Source: Mesocentrotus franciscanus (Eukaryota; Echinodermata; Echinoidea; Camarodonta; Strongylocentrotidae). From it: a DNA stretch of 64,000 nt. The stretch's first letter is position 1. Each line of letters begins with the position of its first letter. This document shows, piece by piece, positions 24,701 through 34,466 of this stretch. Location of the stretch: assembly GCA_037976565.1 (NCBI GenBank), contig CP137674.1:30783047-30847046 (forward strand). Direction: 5' to 3'. The position numbers and the translations under genes are program-made. The notes under the pieces are model-generated. The model made no database searches. It had not been told where the DNA came from and saw only the letters and a program-made list of their open reading frames with translations.

Positions 24701-27700
24701 TGATAAACCTTTCTTCGGAGAAGAGTGTCTGGGAGGTGAGTTTGTCATGAAGCTTACTGATCTGATCCCACCCCGGTAGAAAGACAAGGATGGCACCATC
24801 CTAGTGGGGAGAAAAGATTGCTCACTAATTGGTATGAAGAATCCTCTAGGGATGGTGAATGAGTTTTAGTAGAGCTGTAAAATGATATAAAACCGACCTA
24901 GGAAGTCATTGTGTGGTAAAGCTAAATTGAGATACACCATTGTATAATTGATGACTCAGTATTATGGTAAGTGGATCCAAATCATAGTTCATAAGTAGTT
25001 TTATTTTTACACTTTCACTGACAACTGTGGAAATGAAACCCCATTGCTCTCTGCTAAGGATATCTAACTTTATATACCTCACTTTAGAAATCTAGCCATC
25101 TGATTGGTCGAAATTGGAGTCGTGATTTCAAGCCATGCCCCACTCACAGGGCATAGCAATAGCCCACAGGGCCTAGTTAAAAGTTTCTACCCTCATCCTC
25201 ATTATCCTGCGATCCCCATTGGTTTGCGTGTTAAAATTGTCTTTGTGCGAGCGCGGACGCCATCATACAGTGCTCTTTGTCTGCGATTCCCAAATGATTG
25301 AAACTTTCACTCATTTTTCAAGCGAAGATTAACAGACAGTGTTAAAGATTTTCTGTGATGTTTTAACAAATTTTTACTCACTAAAAGGCTAAGGTAAGAA
25401 TTCTTTGTAGATTTTTGTTTTAAGTTGGCATATAAAAGTCATATCGACTGCTTTAATACTCGAGGACTAGCTGTTTCTATACTGGCTCGCGGGATAGTTG
25501 AATCCCTTGAGCGTATAGAAACAGCTAGTCTCTCGTCGCAGTCGATATATCTATATTATTCCTCTTTTCTCCATAATTGCATGAAATAGTTACTCTTGCA
25601 TGTCATTTTATGATTAAGATCTATGAAGTAAAGTGATTAAGATCTATGAAGTAAAGTGATTTAAGTGAGTGATTGCAACATGGTTCCTATGCTTTATACT
25701 ACTGAATGGATATGGAATACACCTGTTTACTAATTTGTATGCATACTTTTTAAACAAAAGTTTCTCTTGACAACTAAAACAGTTGGCAGAGGCTTGCCTG
25801 ACATAGCAACAACTTATCTATGCAAAGTGGATTCCATCCATAGAGATGCCATTATTTATATAAGGTTAATAAAATGACAGGGAACCCCAGGGGGGGGGGG
25901 GTTAAGGGATTGAAACATGCACAAATTGATATGCACTTTTTTTTAAACAGGTCTATTACATGAATATGAGTTTTAAACTCAAATTCTCTCCATTTTCCAA
26001 ATACGATCCTGGTTTCTTAACATCTTAGGTTTCCACTTTGCATTTCTGACAGGGTGAAAGTAATGACATACTGTCCATGAGAAACCTTACCGGTTTTTCA
26101 GTGAGATGTAGCGCAGTAGTTCAACTGTGAGATCAAGATCTATGACATTATGATCCATGGATGACAGGGTATCCATCACTTGCTCTGGATACCTACCAGA
26201 GAGAAAGAGAAATAGAGAGAGAGAGGGGGACAGAGAGGGACAGAGAGAGAAACACACACACACACACACACAGACAGGTACAGAGATAGAGAGAAACAAA
26301 AATAACAAAGAGAGACAGGGAAGAAAAGAAAGGCAGAGAAGGTAAAGGAAATTTCAATGTATATTCAATATCTATTCAAGGTCTATTTGACACGCTGTCT
26401 ATGGAATAAAATTTCTTGCAAAGTATGGCACAATGAATATTCAATCACAATACATCAAGAGATACCCCCAACATGTACTTTCAATTCTCAGTAATCCCTG
26501 TCTTACAAAAATGAAATATCTTGCATGAACATAAAAACTTAAAGATATCCAAGTCACAAAAAGTATACAAATATAATCTTATCTACATGTACTCCGGTAA
26601 ATGCAGATAGCTTGCTAATGTAAATCAGGACAAACAGGAAGCAGAAACATTCTAGAGTTAAAGGATAGACAACAAAATTCAAACCGGTACGTTTCCCTCA
26701 TCGCTTGAAGGTATTCATTAAACTTCTTGCGGTCCTGCTGTTCCTTCTCCATCTCTTCCTCCCTATTTCTCTTTCCTTTCTTGTACTTCACCCAAACTGG
26801 TTCCTGGCGTGTGTTTTTTGGTGCTGGAGGTTGATACCTGGTAATTAGAAAGAGCAAGTACAAACAATGATGCATGCACATGTATGTCATGAAGGATTGT
26901 TATAGTAACAGATATACAGTTGTGTACTGTTGGGCTTAACAAAATTAAAAACTACTAAAGAATAGATAGTATAAAAGTGTACATGGTACAATGGCGAAGA
27001 TAACGGGGCGTTGTGGCGTGCGCCTGTGATTCAGCTAACAATGGAAGTTACAAACTGATTCAGCCGAGGACGCAGGTTCGAAACTGAGTCACGTCTTTCG
27101 GATGGTGATGTTTAAAGGTCGGTCCCCAGACGTAAATAATCATATCTCATTGAAACACGTCTGTAAAAACCCAATTACACACACACAGCGAAGATAAATT
27201 GAGAAAATATGGAAAGTCACATAAAAGTACATCAAAAACAACCAGAAACAAAGAGACAAAACTTTTTAAAGCTGACAATAAGTTGAGACCTACCTTGTCA
27301 GTGCTAGAATATCTTCTAGGTAAAACTCAACGACAGCGAATGTGAATCCTGGAATGTTGACCGTAGGGGCTTGACGAAAGTAGTCTGAGAATAGTTCTGC
27401 TCTGAGAGTGGCACTCATCAATATCAGCTTCAGGTCTCTCCTAAAGGAAAAATCAAATCACCATTTCTGAAACATATTTTTCAGATAGAATGACAGATGG
27501 CTTTTGAAAGTAGTGGGATTTGATTTCTGTACATTTGTGGTTGGAATTCTTTGAATTACATATTCAAATGACTTCCAGTTCATCATCAAATGTATGGTAT
27601 TAAAAAATGTATATAATTTACAATATTTTACATGAAATAGGATTGTAGACCATAGCATTGTTTCACAAAACTGTCATAAGTACAAGTTCACCGACATCCC

Positions 27701-30700
27701 ATTCAATCTGTGTTAACTTTAATGCACTGACTTAATGAGTTTTCGGCGAACTTGTAATTATGATGGTTTCGTGAAACGCGGCCCAGAGATCTACTCTGTG
27801 TCCTATGTACATCAACATTTTCATTCTGTTCAGGAAGCTAGGTGTGGATAAGGCACGCTGCACTATCTTCATGAGCTGCCTTCTTAATTTATAGTCTATT
27901 CCACTACATATTACAGTGAAGTACATGATTTTGTATGCCATGTTAACCACCTCCCTCTGGACCCGAATAATTGGAATAATTGTCAAAAATAGAAGCTTTA
28001 AAGAAAGAGATTTTTGTTTCATTAATAACAGCGTATCCAATACGGGTCATAACTTCAAATTAATTGATTGATTGCTTTTATTCATTTGCAAAATTGTTCA
28101 TAGCATAATTCATTTTGCAAAACATTAACATTTTTTCTTTAAGTAATATAGAAATAAGTAATCCTGAATCATATTAATTAATGCAATGAAAGAATATGTT
28201 GGAAATCGTTAAATACGGAAATTAAAAGCAAAAGCTGGGCTTGTCCTGCGTAGGTTCACCAATTTAAACTACTGACTTAATATACAGATACATGTAAACA
28301 GAATACACATACGCTAGACTGAAACAAACAAAAAATTAAACATAACACAAAATGTTACGGCTAAAGGTGGAAGAGAGAGAGAGAAAGAAATTGAAAGTTA
28401 CAGGTAATGGTTTCTGTTTCTATATGTATTTCCTAGTAAAACACATTGTCCGACTTTCAAATTCTTGGGTGGATTTGGCATGGAGTGGGTTAAACAAGAC
28501 TTCACATTGCAGAGTTTTGTTTACCTCTTTGGGAGGAGATCTTTAAGAATGATGAGAAGAAAGTCAGACAGGAGATCTCTCTCGTGGACCTCATCTAATA
28601 CAACATGGCTGACACTGTTCAGAAGCCTGTGATGAGGAAAATTAGAAAGGGAATAAGCATCAACAACTGCTAAGGGAGAGTTATATTGTGATAGTCATAA
28701 TTTAATATCTGGTCTGAACAGGAAATTAATAAGAATTAGCAATAAAGGTAATTTGTAACATCATCCCAATTAAATAATTAAAAATCTGTCTAAAGTTTAA
28801 TGTGCATTAAGACCAAAAAGCATACAAAAGTAAAACATCTCATTCAAAAATAATCTAGGTAACATTGCAAATTTCATGATTTACCGTAGAAACAAAAATT
28901 AAAAATTGAATATTTAGAATTTTGACCAAAAAAAATAAAAGACGTTTTTCTTCGCACAACACATTTACACAATGGTTATTTAATTTTGCGTGAAAGTTTC
29001 AAGCTTGTTTAAGAGTTTAAAGGTAAGTTACGTCTAATTAATCTACAGGGCACACTTTTAATAGTGCTCCTCCATGAACATGTATTATATTTTCAAATGA
29101 AAAGTTCTGCATGGCTATCTACTTGTCTGCTGAAAGCCTGAAGGGTGCATCCTGGCTCTCAGATAATTTTTTTTTTAAGGAAGAAAAATCATCAAAATCT
29201 TGTTGCTATTTCTTTGTAAGGATATTATGGGCAATTCTAGAAGTGAAAAACTTAGGCAAAAGACAATTGTTGATTCAGATCAATCACAACAATTCATAAG
29301 ACAGAGCTCTTGGAAAAAAAAAAAGAGGTACTAACTTGTCCCCCTCGAGCCACTTGAGGAGTATTCCTGTGGTACAGTAGAGGATACATCCCTGAGGACG
29401 GGGGAAGGCATTCTCTAATCGTATCTGATAACCCACACTGCTACCATGACCGCACCTCTCTGCTCTCTCGGCTGCAACTCTTTCAGCAACCTGAGAAGTA
29501 GAGAAATATATCAAGATAATAACAGAATACCATGGGGTTATTTACACAGAGCAGCTTCATCAGTATCAATAGTGCTCTTGCTGTGGGTCCTGTAACTATT
29601 ATTACCCCAGGGGTGTGTTTCACAAAGATTAGGATCAACTTTAAGTTGGACTTAACTATGGCAGACCGTTCATGCCACTGTTTGCCTCACCATTATGATC
29701 TTTATATAATTTTTTTTTCAAATAATGTAAATTCTGTAGATTTGTGACCATGATTTGTACGTCCCTTGAGAGACCAATGCCAGTAAATGGTGAGAGCAAA
29801 CAGTGGCGTGAACAGCCTGCCATAGTTAAGTCCAACTTAAAGTTGATCAAAGTCTTTGTGAAACAACCCCCCAGCACTGCTAGGTACCCAATACACCTGG
29901 GTCAAGAGGGGCAGATGTCAGTAAAGCCCCTTTTTCAAAGATGCGAACACTGAGCAAGGATCAAAGCCAGGACTTCTTGAGAGTCAAGACTCTTCAACAG
30001 TATTCCACAGTGCTCTCACAACCCTTCTGCTATTACCTACAAAGCTCTTCATCAGAAGTGTCAAATATCAATGCCGCTGCTACTAGCACAAAGTACAACT
30101 ACTACTACGTTGACGATGACTAATATACTACGACTACTACTACTACTACTACTACCACTTCTATTACTACAACTACTACTACTACTACTACTTCTATTAC
30201 TACAATTGCTACTACTACTTCTATTACTACAACTACTACTACTACTACTAGCCAGGACCTCTCATATCAGAGTCAAGACTCTTCAACAGCGTTCCACAGT
30301 GCTCTCACAACCCTTCTGCTAACCTACAAAGCTCTTCATCAGCAGTGTCCAGATTATATTGGTAACTGCCAGCTTCATCACCCACAAAACTTGCCATACT
30401 CGCTTATCATCTTCTGTTTGACTCTGAACCTCTCCAAGAAACATGCCCTAGATGCATGTAGGTCTTTTCTCTTAGTTGCTGAAAAGCTGTAGGACAATTT
30501 ACTCACAAATGTGAAGTTTATGACATTTAGATCTGATGGCCTTTTTAAGAAACTAGTGAAGGCCCATTTACTTTTGTTAAACATTTAAAGTGTTGTAAGT
30601 TTTTATCAAAATTGGTCTTTCTGAGCATAACACACAAATAAACAACATGACATGAAAGAACATCATGCTATATATTTACATCAGTGATAAAGATATGGAC

Positions 30701-32560
30701 ATGTGTCCATAAATTATTATCTTATTCCGAGATAATGACAAGAACATACAATGAATATAAAGTCTGCATGCAATAGTGATCAGTATCAATACAACTCTGG
30801 GTGCTTATGGAGGTTGACCACTGAACTGTAAATTTACAGAAAACAAGATCACTGAAAAATCAACTTACTGTTATTGCACTTATTCTTCTCGGTTGCGTGC
30901 AGACGACACGACACGTTGACCCTTGACCTCTACTGATGTAATCATCCAGGATGAACTGAGGAACCTGAGTAGTTTTACCGCATCCTGTCTCTCCGCTGAT
31001 CACTACAACCTGGTTGCTTCTTATAAGAGACAGCAGCTCCTATAATGAGACATAAGAGGGGTATATTTAAACAAAAAAGAGAGAAAATGGGAGGTGATAG
31101 GTAGATGACAACATGAGTAGAAATAGTTACAGGAGTCCCAAAGAGAGAAACAGTTGGTAGGAAAAAAACAGGAAGAAATCTACTTGAGACCAATGATATC
31201 TACTCATATGATTACACTTCAAATATCAATGCTGCTGCTACTAGTGCAACCACCACCACCACCACCACCACCACCACTATTGATTACAGCATAAGCAATG
31301 ATAATATACATCAATGTACTCACATCTTTCATGGTAAATGAGGGAAGTTTTCGTCTAAAAGTCTGCATCTTTTGATACTGCTCGCTGTTCTCTTTCTTGG
31401 TCAGGTCTTCTTGGAGATGCATGTCTAGATTCGGATCCTGCATCAGTTGATGTCCATAGAAGTTCTGACATACAACCTCTGCTGGTCGCATCACTTCCAA
31501 TTAAAAAAAGAACGATAAACTCAAATGTGAGAAGGATACAAACTTAGTCTGTGCAAATCTAAGACAAGCTTTTCTTTGCCAAAATATTGCAGTGAAACCT
31601 GTTTATACAGACTGCTCAAGGGACAATAGAAAAGTAACTCAAATCAACAGTAAATCATTTAACTCAACAGGTTTCCTTTAATACAGATTTATATTTATAC
31701 ACTGTTCAAATATCAGTTACAGTCTTTAAATATAGTCTTTAAAAGTAGTCTTTAAATATAGTCATTACAGTGAGGTGGTCTTTCTATACCGGTGATAACT
31801 AAAGTAGGTTTGAGTTTACACACAATCAATTGGGCAGATCAACTACCTATGGCATTGAATGGGTTAAATACCTTTCGGGTGTTGCTGAGCATTAGATTGA
31901 GGTGTATTTTCTCTGAGACCTTCTACCTCATGGAGCATGCGTTTGATCTGCCTCTCCTGTTCGTCATTCAGGTTCACACTTCCTCTCTATTCAACACATA
32001 CAAATAAAATAACAGCAAAATTCATGACATCCAAAGCCAAAACGTGTGCATTAATATGCTGGTCACTATTTATTATTGCAACTACTATATAAAATTCTCA
32101 AGTCTACAATTAAAGAATTCATCCAAAGTGTTCAGGAATAAGACAGGTAACTCTCCCTTTTGTGCATAAGAATGTTTAAATATTTGCAATTTAAAAACAA
32201 GCTCACAACAAAATATGGGGGAAATGAAGTAAGCCTAATAATACAGAGGGTTCAAAATTTAACCTGTTGAATTCAATTCTATTTGACGGACCATAACTCT
32301 GGTTAAGTATCTCAACAAGTTTAATGCAAGTGTAAACACCTCATCCTTAATACCTCTCTAAGCTCTTGTGCTTTCTTCTTGCCCCGACCTCGCTGTGCAT
32401 ACCACATCCCAATCTCTCTGCCTGTCAGACCTGGTGGGTGTGGCCCTTCTCTTCCCCTGCCTCTTCCTCCTCCTCCTCTTCCACCTCCACCACGCCCTCT
32501 ACCTCTACCTCTTCCAGAGTAGCCATACCCCCTCGGTCCTCCTCCCCCTCTATCTGACAT
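15396..32560 (-). CDS. DHX36: DHX36 (RHAU) ATP-dependent G-quadruplex helicase, 20 coding exons
   Basis: DEAH-box helicase of the DHX36 family, which unwinds RNA and DNA G-quadruplexes in nucleus and cytoplasm. Exons in gene order: 32560-32354, 31986-31872, 31493-31324, 31039-30869, 29490-29336, 28626-28525, 27440-27294, 26837-26691, 26192-26091, 24800-24657, 24006-23798, 22752-22635, 22403-22305, 21240-21067, 19938-19774, 19368-19269, 18506-18407, 17637-17514, 17012-16860, 15779-15396. All introns are GT-AG and every join keeps phase except exon 9 to 10, which is one base short. Visible: Gly/Arg-rich N-terminus, RHAU motif GREIGMWYA (47-55), Walker A GETGCGKT (180-187), DEVH (284-287), SAT (316-318), [12 protein letters not shown] (502-513), QRRGRAGR (550-557), then the winged-helix, ratchet and OB-fold region. 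About 1028 residues, against about 1008 in human DHX36. The ATG at 32560 is the first Met of the exon, but the frame stays open back to a splice acceptor, so an upstream exon could add residues. Introns hold SINEs and hairpin MITEs; no exon is disrupted by one. Confidence 0.95.
16688..16765 (+). repeat. LINE/SINE-type 3' tail with (ATT)n
   Basis: Reads GCGCATAGAGATGC, then GCACTATAAAAGCACTGTAT and ATTATTATTATT. This is the same kind of terminus as at 49020 and at the SINE at 43165. It lies downstream of DHX36 exon 19. Confidence 0.55.
18930..19165 (-). repeat. SINE fragment, minus strand, in DHX36 intron
   Basis: The minus strand shows TACCCAGGAG near CTACATTTGCCACTCCATAC, then GATGACTGG, CAGCACCTAGAGACAGTATT and a TTTATT end. 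These match the bodies and tails of the copies at 22855-23140 and 43165-43445. Confidence 0.5.
20019..20223. mobile_element. 205-bp MITE in DHX36 intron
   Basis: Terminal inverted repeat ACACCCTTTCACGGTTA / TAACCGTGAAAGGGTGT, one position imperfect. The interior has GCGAGTAAAC and ACGAGTAAAC. It lies in the intron between exons 14 and 15. Confidence 0.7.
20705..21000 (+). repeat. LINE-derived or SINE-like repeat, GGTGCCATCGAGTC family
   Basis: Contains TTGTTAGGTGCCATCGAGTC, GACTCCCGGTGACACCATGG and CTTTGCCAAGCATGAAATCC in that order. From memory this order resembles a 3' segment shared by vertebrate AfroSINE-type repeats, which are held to derive from a LINE tail. The match is recollection, not a search. 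Confidence 0.4.
21910..22069. mobile_element. 160-bp TA-flanked MITE (CAGTCAAACCTG), copy 1
   Basis: Ends TACAGTCAAACCTG and CAGGTTTGACGGTA. Inside, CTGTCTACAAAGACCAC occurs twice. TA at both ends is consistent with a Tc1/mariner-type target. A second copy lies at 44547-44711. Confidence 0.75.
22524..22602. repeat. Fold-back element, GAGCCAGAAGGGC family, in DHX36 intron
   Basis: 79-bp inverted repeat with arms CTGTTCAGAGCCAGAGGGC and CCCTTCTGGCTCCGAACAG. It sits between DHX36 exons 12 and 13. Confidence 0.75.
22855..23140 (-). repeat. Degraded SINE in DHX36 intron
   Basis: Minus strand: ACCCAGGTGTTAAATGGGTA, then GAATTCTCCCAAGGGTTTGG, TAAAGTGCTCAGAGAC and a tail with AATATTAATATTATTAT. Same family as 43165-43445, but the tRNA-like head has decayed. 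Confidence 0.55.
23798..24006 (-). CDS. DHX36: DHX36 exon 11: helicase motifs V and VI
   Basis: 209-nt exon encoding most of RecA-like domain 2. Motif V is [12 protein letters not shown] and motif VI is QRRGRAGR, both intact, with the arginine finger pair present. Between them the usual VIDGG turn of this family reads VVNLG, a local departure from the human protein. The exon ends in phase 2 and joins exon 12 (22752) to complete the last Arg of motif VI. Confidence 0.95.
25441..25548. repeat. 108-bp fold-back element in DHX36 intron
   Basis: Left arm ATATCGACTGC...CTAGCTGTTTCTATAC and right arm GTATAGAAACAGCTAG...GCAGTCGATAT, about 48 bp each around GGGATAGTTGAATCCC. Lies between exons 9 and 10. 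Confidence 0.8.
26091..26192 (-). CDS. DHX36: DHX36 exon 9, with an apparent 1-nt deletion
   Basis: Encodes the stretch before [10 protein letters not shown], starting [15 protein letters not shown] and ending RYISLKN. The reading frame is conserved to the last few codons, but the exon ends in phase 2 while exon 10 starts in phase 0, so the join is one base short. A run of five A on the coding strand (plus 26094-26098) sits where the missing base must lie. Acceptor (GGTAG) and donor (GTAAGG) are good and no alternative nearby site corrects the phase. An undercalled homopolymer is the simplest reading. Confidence 0.85.
27000..27185 (+). repeat. tRNA-like SINE in DHX36 intron
   Basis: GTGGCGTGCGCCTGTGATTC followed by CTGATTCAGCC and the B-box-like GCAGGTTCGAAACTGAG, then GTTTAAAGGTCGGTCCC. 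The layout fits an internal Pol III promoter and SINE body. The 5' part also resembles the Alu domain of 7SL RNA, but the B box argues for a tRNA origin. It is not a functional tRNA gene. Confidence 0.5.
27660..27777. mobile_element. 118-bp hairpin MITE (GTTTCACAAA), copy 1
   Basis: Ends GTTTCACAAAACTGTCATAA and ATGATGGTTTCGTGAAAC, with AAGTTCACCGACATCCCATT inside. Lies in the intron between DHX36 exons 6 and 7. Second copy at 44161-44276. Confidence 0.8.
28525..28626 (-). CDS. DHX36: DHX36 exon 6: motif II, DEVH
   Basis: Short 102-nt exon carrying the Walker B box as DEVH (residues 284-287) in the context [15 protein letters not shown]. Human DHX36 has DEIH at this position, so the Val is a conservative change. 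The catalytic Asp and Glu are kept. The phase is 2 in and 2 out, matching exons 5 and 7. Confidence 0.94.
29610..29869. mobile_element. 260-bp element with 75-bp inverted repeats (GTTTCACAAAG)
   Basis: Left arm GTTTCACAAAG, CAACTTTAAGTTGGACTTAA, CTATGGCAG, CCACTGTTTG; the right arm mirrors each block and ends CTTTGTGAAAC. The loop is about 100 bp. It shares the GTTTCACAAA end with the 27.7- and 44.2-kb elements but not their interior. DHX36 intron 4. Confidence 0.85.
29870..30360. repeat. SINE-like body, 100-bp direct duplication and CTA microsatellite
   Basis: A block with AGTCAAGACTCTTCAACAG, CCACAGTGCTCTCACAACCC and CTACAAAGCTCTTCATCAG occurs at about 29963-30061 and again at 30250-30349. 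Between them lies a CTA/CTT triplet repeat (30118-30250). Upstream, TACCCAATACACCTGGGTCA resembles the SINE body found elsewhere in the window. Confidence 0.65.
30869..31039 (-). CDS. DHX36: DHX36 exon 4: Walker A / motif I
   Basis: Encodes residues 165-221, the start of RecA-like domain 1. The P-loop [14 protein letters not shown] is intact, followed by motif Ia TQPRRISA. Acceptor ATTATAG and donor GTAAGT are canonical and the exon is in phase 0 at both ends. The ATP-binding lysine is K186. Confidence 0.95.
31248..31277 (-). repeat. GGT triplet run in DHX36 intron 3
   Basis: Ten GGT repeats on the transcribed (minus) sense strand, starting 46 nt after the 5' splice site of exon 3. Able in principle to form two-tetrad G-quadruplexes. 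Confidence 0.9.
31591..31690. repeat. Diverged third copy of the CAGTCAAACCTG element
   Basis: Left part reads CAGTGAAACCTGTTTATACA followed by CTCAAGGGACAA, and the right part CAACAGGTTT. It is alignable to the 21.9- and 44.5-kb copies only in pieces. DHX36 intron 2. Confidence 0.4.
32354..32560 (-). CDS. DHX36: DHX36 exon 1: Gly/Arg-rich tail and RHAU-specific motif
   Basis: Encodes residues 1-69. Residues 4-38 are almost entirely Gly and Arg in RG/RGG blocks, which in this family help bind RNA. The helix at about 42-55 ([14 protein letters not shown]) matches the RHAU-specific motif that stacks on a terminal G-tetrad, and it is the best single identifier of DHX36 as opposed to DHX9, DHX29 or DHX57. 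Just 5' of the ATG on the minus strand is a splice acceptor (TTTTTCTTACAG, then 17 nt to ATG), so a non-coding or short coding exon lies upstream. The coding strand is full of GG and GGG runs. Confidence 0.93.
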
Positions 32561-32579
32561 CCAGTGTCTGTGTAGCTCT

Positions 32580-34242
32580 GTAAGAAAAATCGGGCACAGA
32601 ATTATGTCATCAGTAAGAATGTATCCTGGACCTAGTATAAGGGTGTCTGATCGCGCACCTGATGTTGTGTGCTAAAATCCTTCCCATAGAGATTGCACGC
32701 ATCCCTATGCAGTCTACATGCGTTGCGCGATCATGCAAAATTGGTCAATGTTTTTATTATCAAGTCGAGATTCAAACCTTTATTCTTTGTGATCCTGAAG
32801 GTGATACTCAATAAATGAGGTGTCATATGAAAGAGCAGGTTAATCTTCATATTTCCAAAGGGCGTCATCTCGAAATTCTATAAATATCTTGTTCAAAATA
32901 GCTATTTAAACATTGTTTCCTGGCTAGCTCCAAAATTTGCCACTTTTGAGATATGACGCCCCGAGCGATAAGTAGTCCCAGTCGTAAGGAATATATCCAT
33001 GTGCTTACTTTTTCGCTAGCCCCCAAGGATCACAAACGATTACAGTTTGAAAATACCCTTCCCCCCATTTTTTGGATCAGCTAAGTAGGGAGGCGTGAGC
33101 TCCGCGCAGGCCAAACCCATGGTGACAGCGTGTAAAATCTGCACATGCATATGCATCGGACCGCGTGTAACGGACCTGCACACGGAAGACTAGGGAAGTT
33201 GAGCTTGCGATCGCACTCAATTGGCGCATGCAGCTAAGCAACACGCGTACGCTTGCACGCGTATGTGTACGCTTGCATATTGCGCAATGCACCTGTTTTG
33301 CTAAATTTAGCAAAACAACATAACTCTGCGTGTACGTCTGTTTCGTCGATTCTGACAAAATAAGGATGAATATTAAAGGGATTTGGGGGGCTGTATCTTT
33401 TGATAGAAACATCGGTGAATCTTCAAATTCGTAATGTATTATTCCGAGTGAATTATTTTTAACACTCATACAGCGTATTATACGGTAGCAGCATATTTAT
33501 GGAATTTCCAGTCAGAGGTCAACACCATTGTACCGAGATCGTAAATTCTCACGCTACACGTGAAAAGGGAGCTGAGCTGTATCGCTCTGGTAAGATATTC
33601 GCCAATATTTCGTAATTTTTACCTCCAATTTTTAATTTTCATAGGCAATTAGGAGTAGAAGTGGCATAAAATTCATCGAGGCCACTGTCCAATATTGGTC
33701 GGCTGTGGGAAGGGGTGATTTCGGACGCATTTTAGCGTTTGTTTACCTGGCTCTCCGCGCACGTCTATGGGAGCCGTTTAAGGCTTAGTGATATCAATAT
33801 CAATATTTCACATCATCACCTAGACAGAATTAATCATCTGGTATGGGTCATTCTTTAATAAAACTGAAATTTGTTGACATTCCCCATACACAGACGGTAA
33901 CCTACACGTCTCGCACAAGAGGAGGAGATTGAGCCGATTCTGGACCACTTTTACCAAAAAAAATTCTCCCCCGATTTTCTTTATTTAGATCTAATTTTCT
34001 GATTTATAAAGAAATATATAGAAAACTAGACCTATATATGTCTATTTTTCTCCTATGTACAGTTAACAAATTTTTTATGACTTAGATCTATTTCCAAATG
34101 CGAAATTTACGGACTTACATACATGTATATGAATTATCCAATTTTTTATCTCGGAACCAATGAAACGGTACGTTCATGCATTCAAACTGGTAATCTATGA
34201 CATGACCTGGCCGATATATTTCTGGGTCAACCGACCAAAACA
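32580..34242. other. DHX36 upstream region, 5' exon not located
   Basis: The acceptor before exon 1 requires an upstream exon. Minus-strand donor candidates include CCAG|GTAAAC at 33741-33746. None could be chosen from sequence alone. Confidence 0.4.
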
Positions 34243-34466
34243 AGCCCAATGGCCAATCAGAGCACATGTTTGATATTGGGCTTATGAATATTCAAACATC
34301 ACCGGCTCAAGCCGGGCTGACTCATACGTAGCTATTGGACGTTCGAAAAGAAAAAATTAATATTCATCAACTCAAACCAAGATGGCTGACAACAAATCAT
34401 GTTGACTACAAGACTTTCTCGGATTAATCATTAATTTAGGATCTAAATGAGCAAGCTGTCGTAAGT
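34243..34466 (+). promoter_or_regulatory. Candidate promoter patch: CCAAT boxes, YY1 site, 5' splice site
   Basis: Two direct CCAAT boxes (34246 and 34253, the second as CCAATCAG) and one inverted box (ATTGG, 34334) precede CCAAGATGGCTGAC at 34377, a strong YY1-type motif that often sits just downstream of start sites. A good donor, GTC|GTAAGT, follows at 34461. This suits a first exon on the plus strand of about 90 nt. It could be a non-coding first exon of DYNLT5, with the CCAAT boxes also serving DHX36 in the other direction. There is no transcript evidence. Confidence 0.35.

Noticed and set aside
27000..27110. 7SL RNA gene
   Set aside because: The GTGGCGTGCGCCTGT segment recalls the Alu domain, but the rest departs and a tRNA-type B box follows, so a SINE fits better.
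29656..29953. Two opposite-strand frames sharing [14 protein letters not shown] peptides
   Set aside because: The similarity is produced by the 75-bp inverted arms of the 29.6-kb element.
30071..30322. CRISPR-like direct repeats
   Set aside because: Eukaryotic triplet microsatellite flanked by one duplication; no spacer structure.
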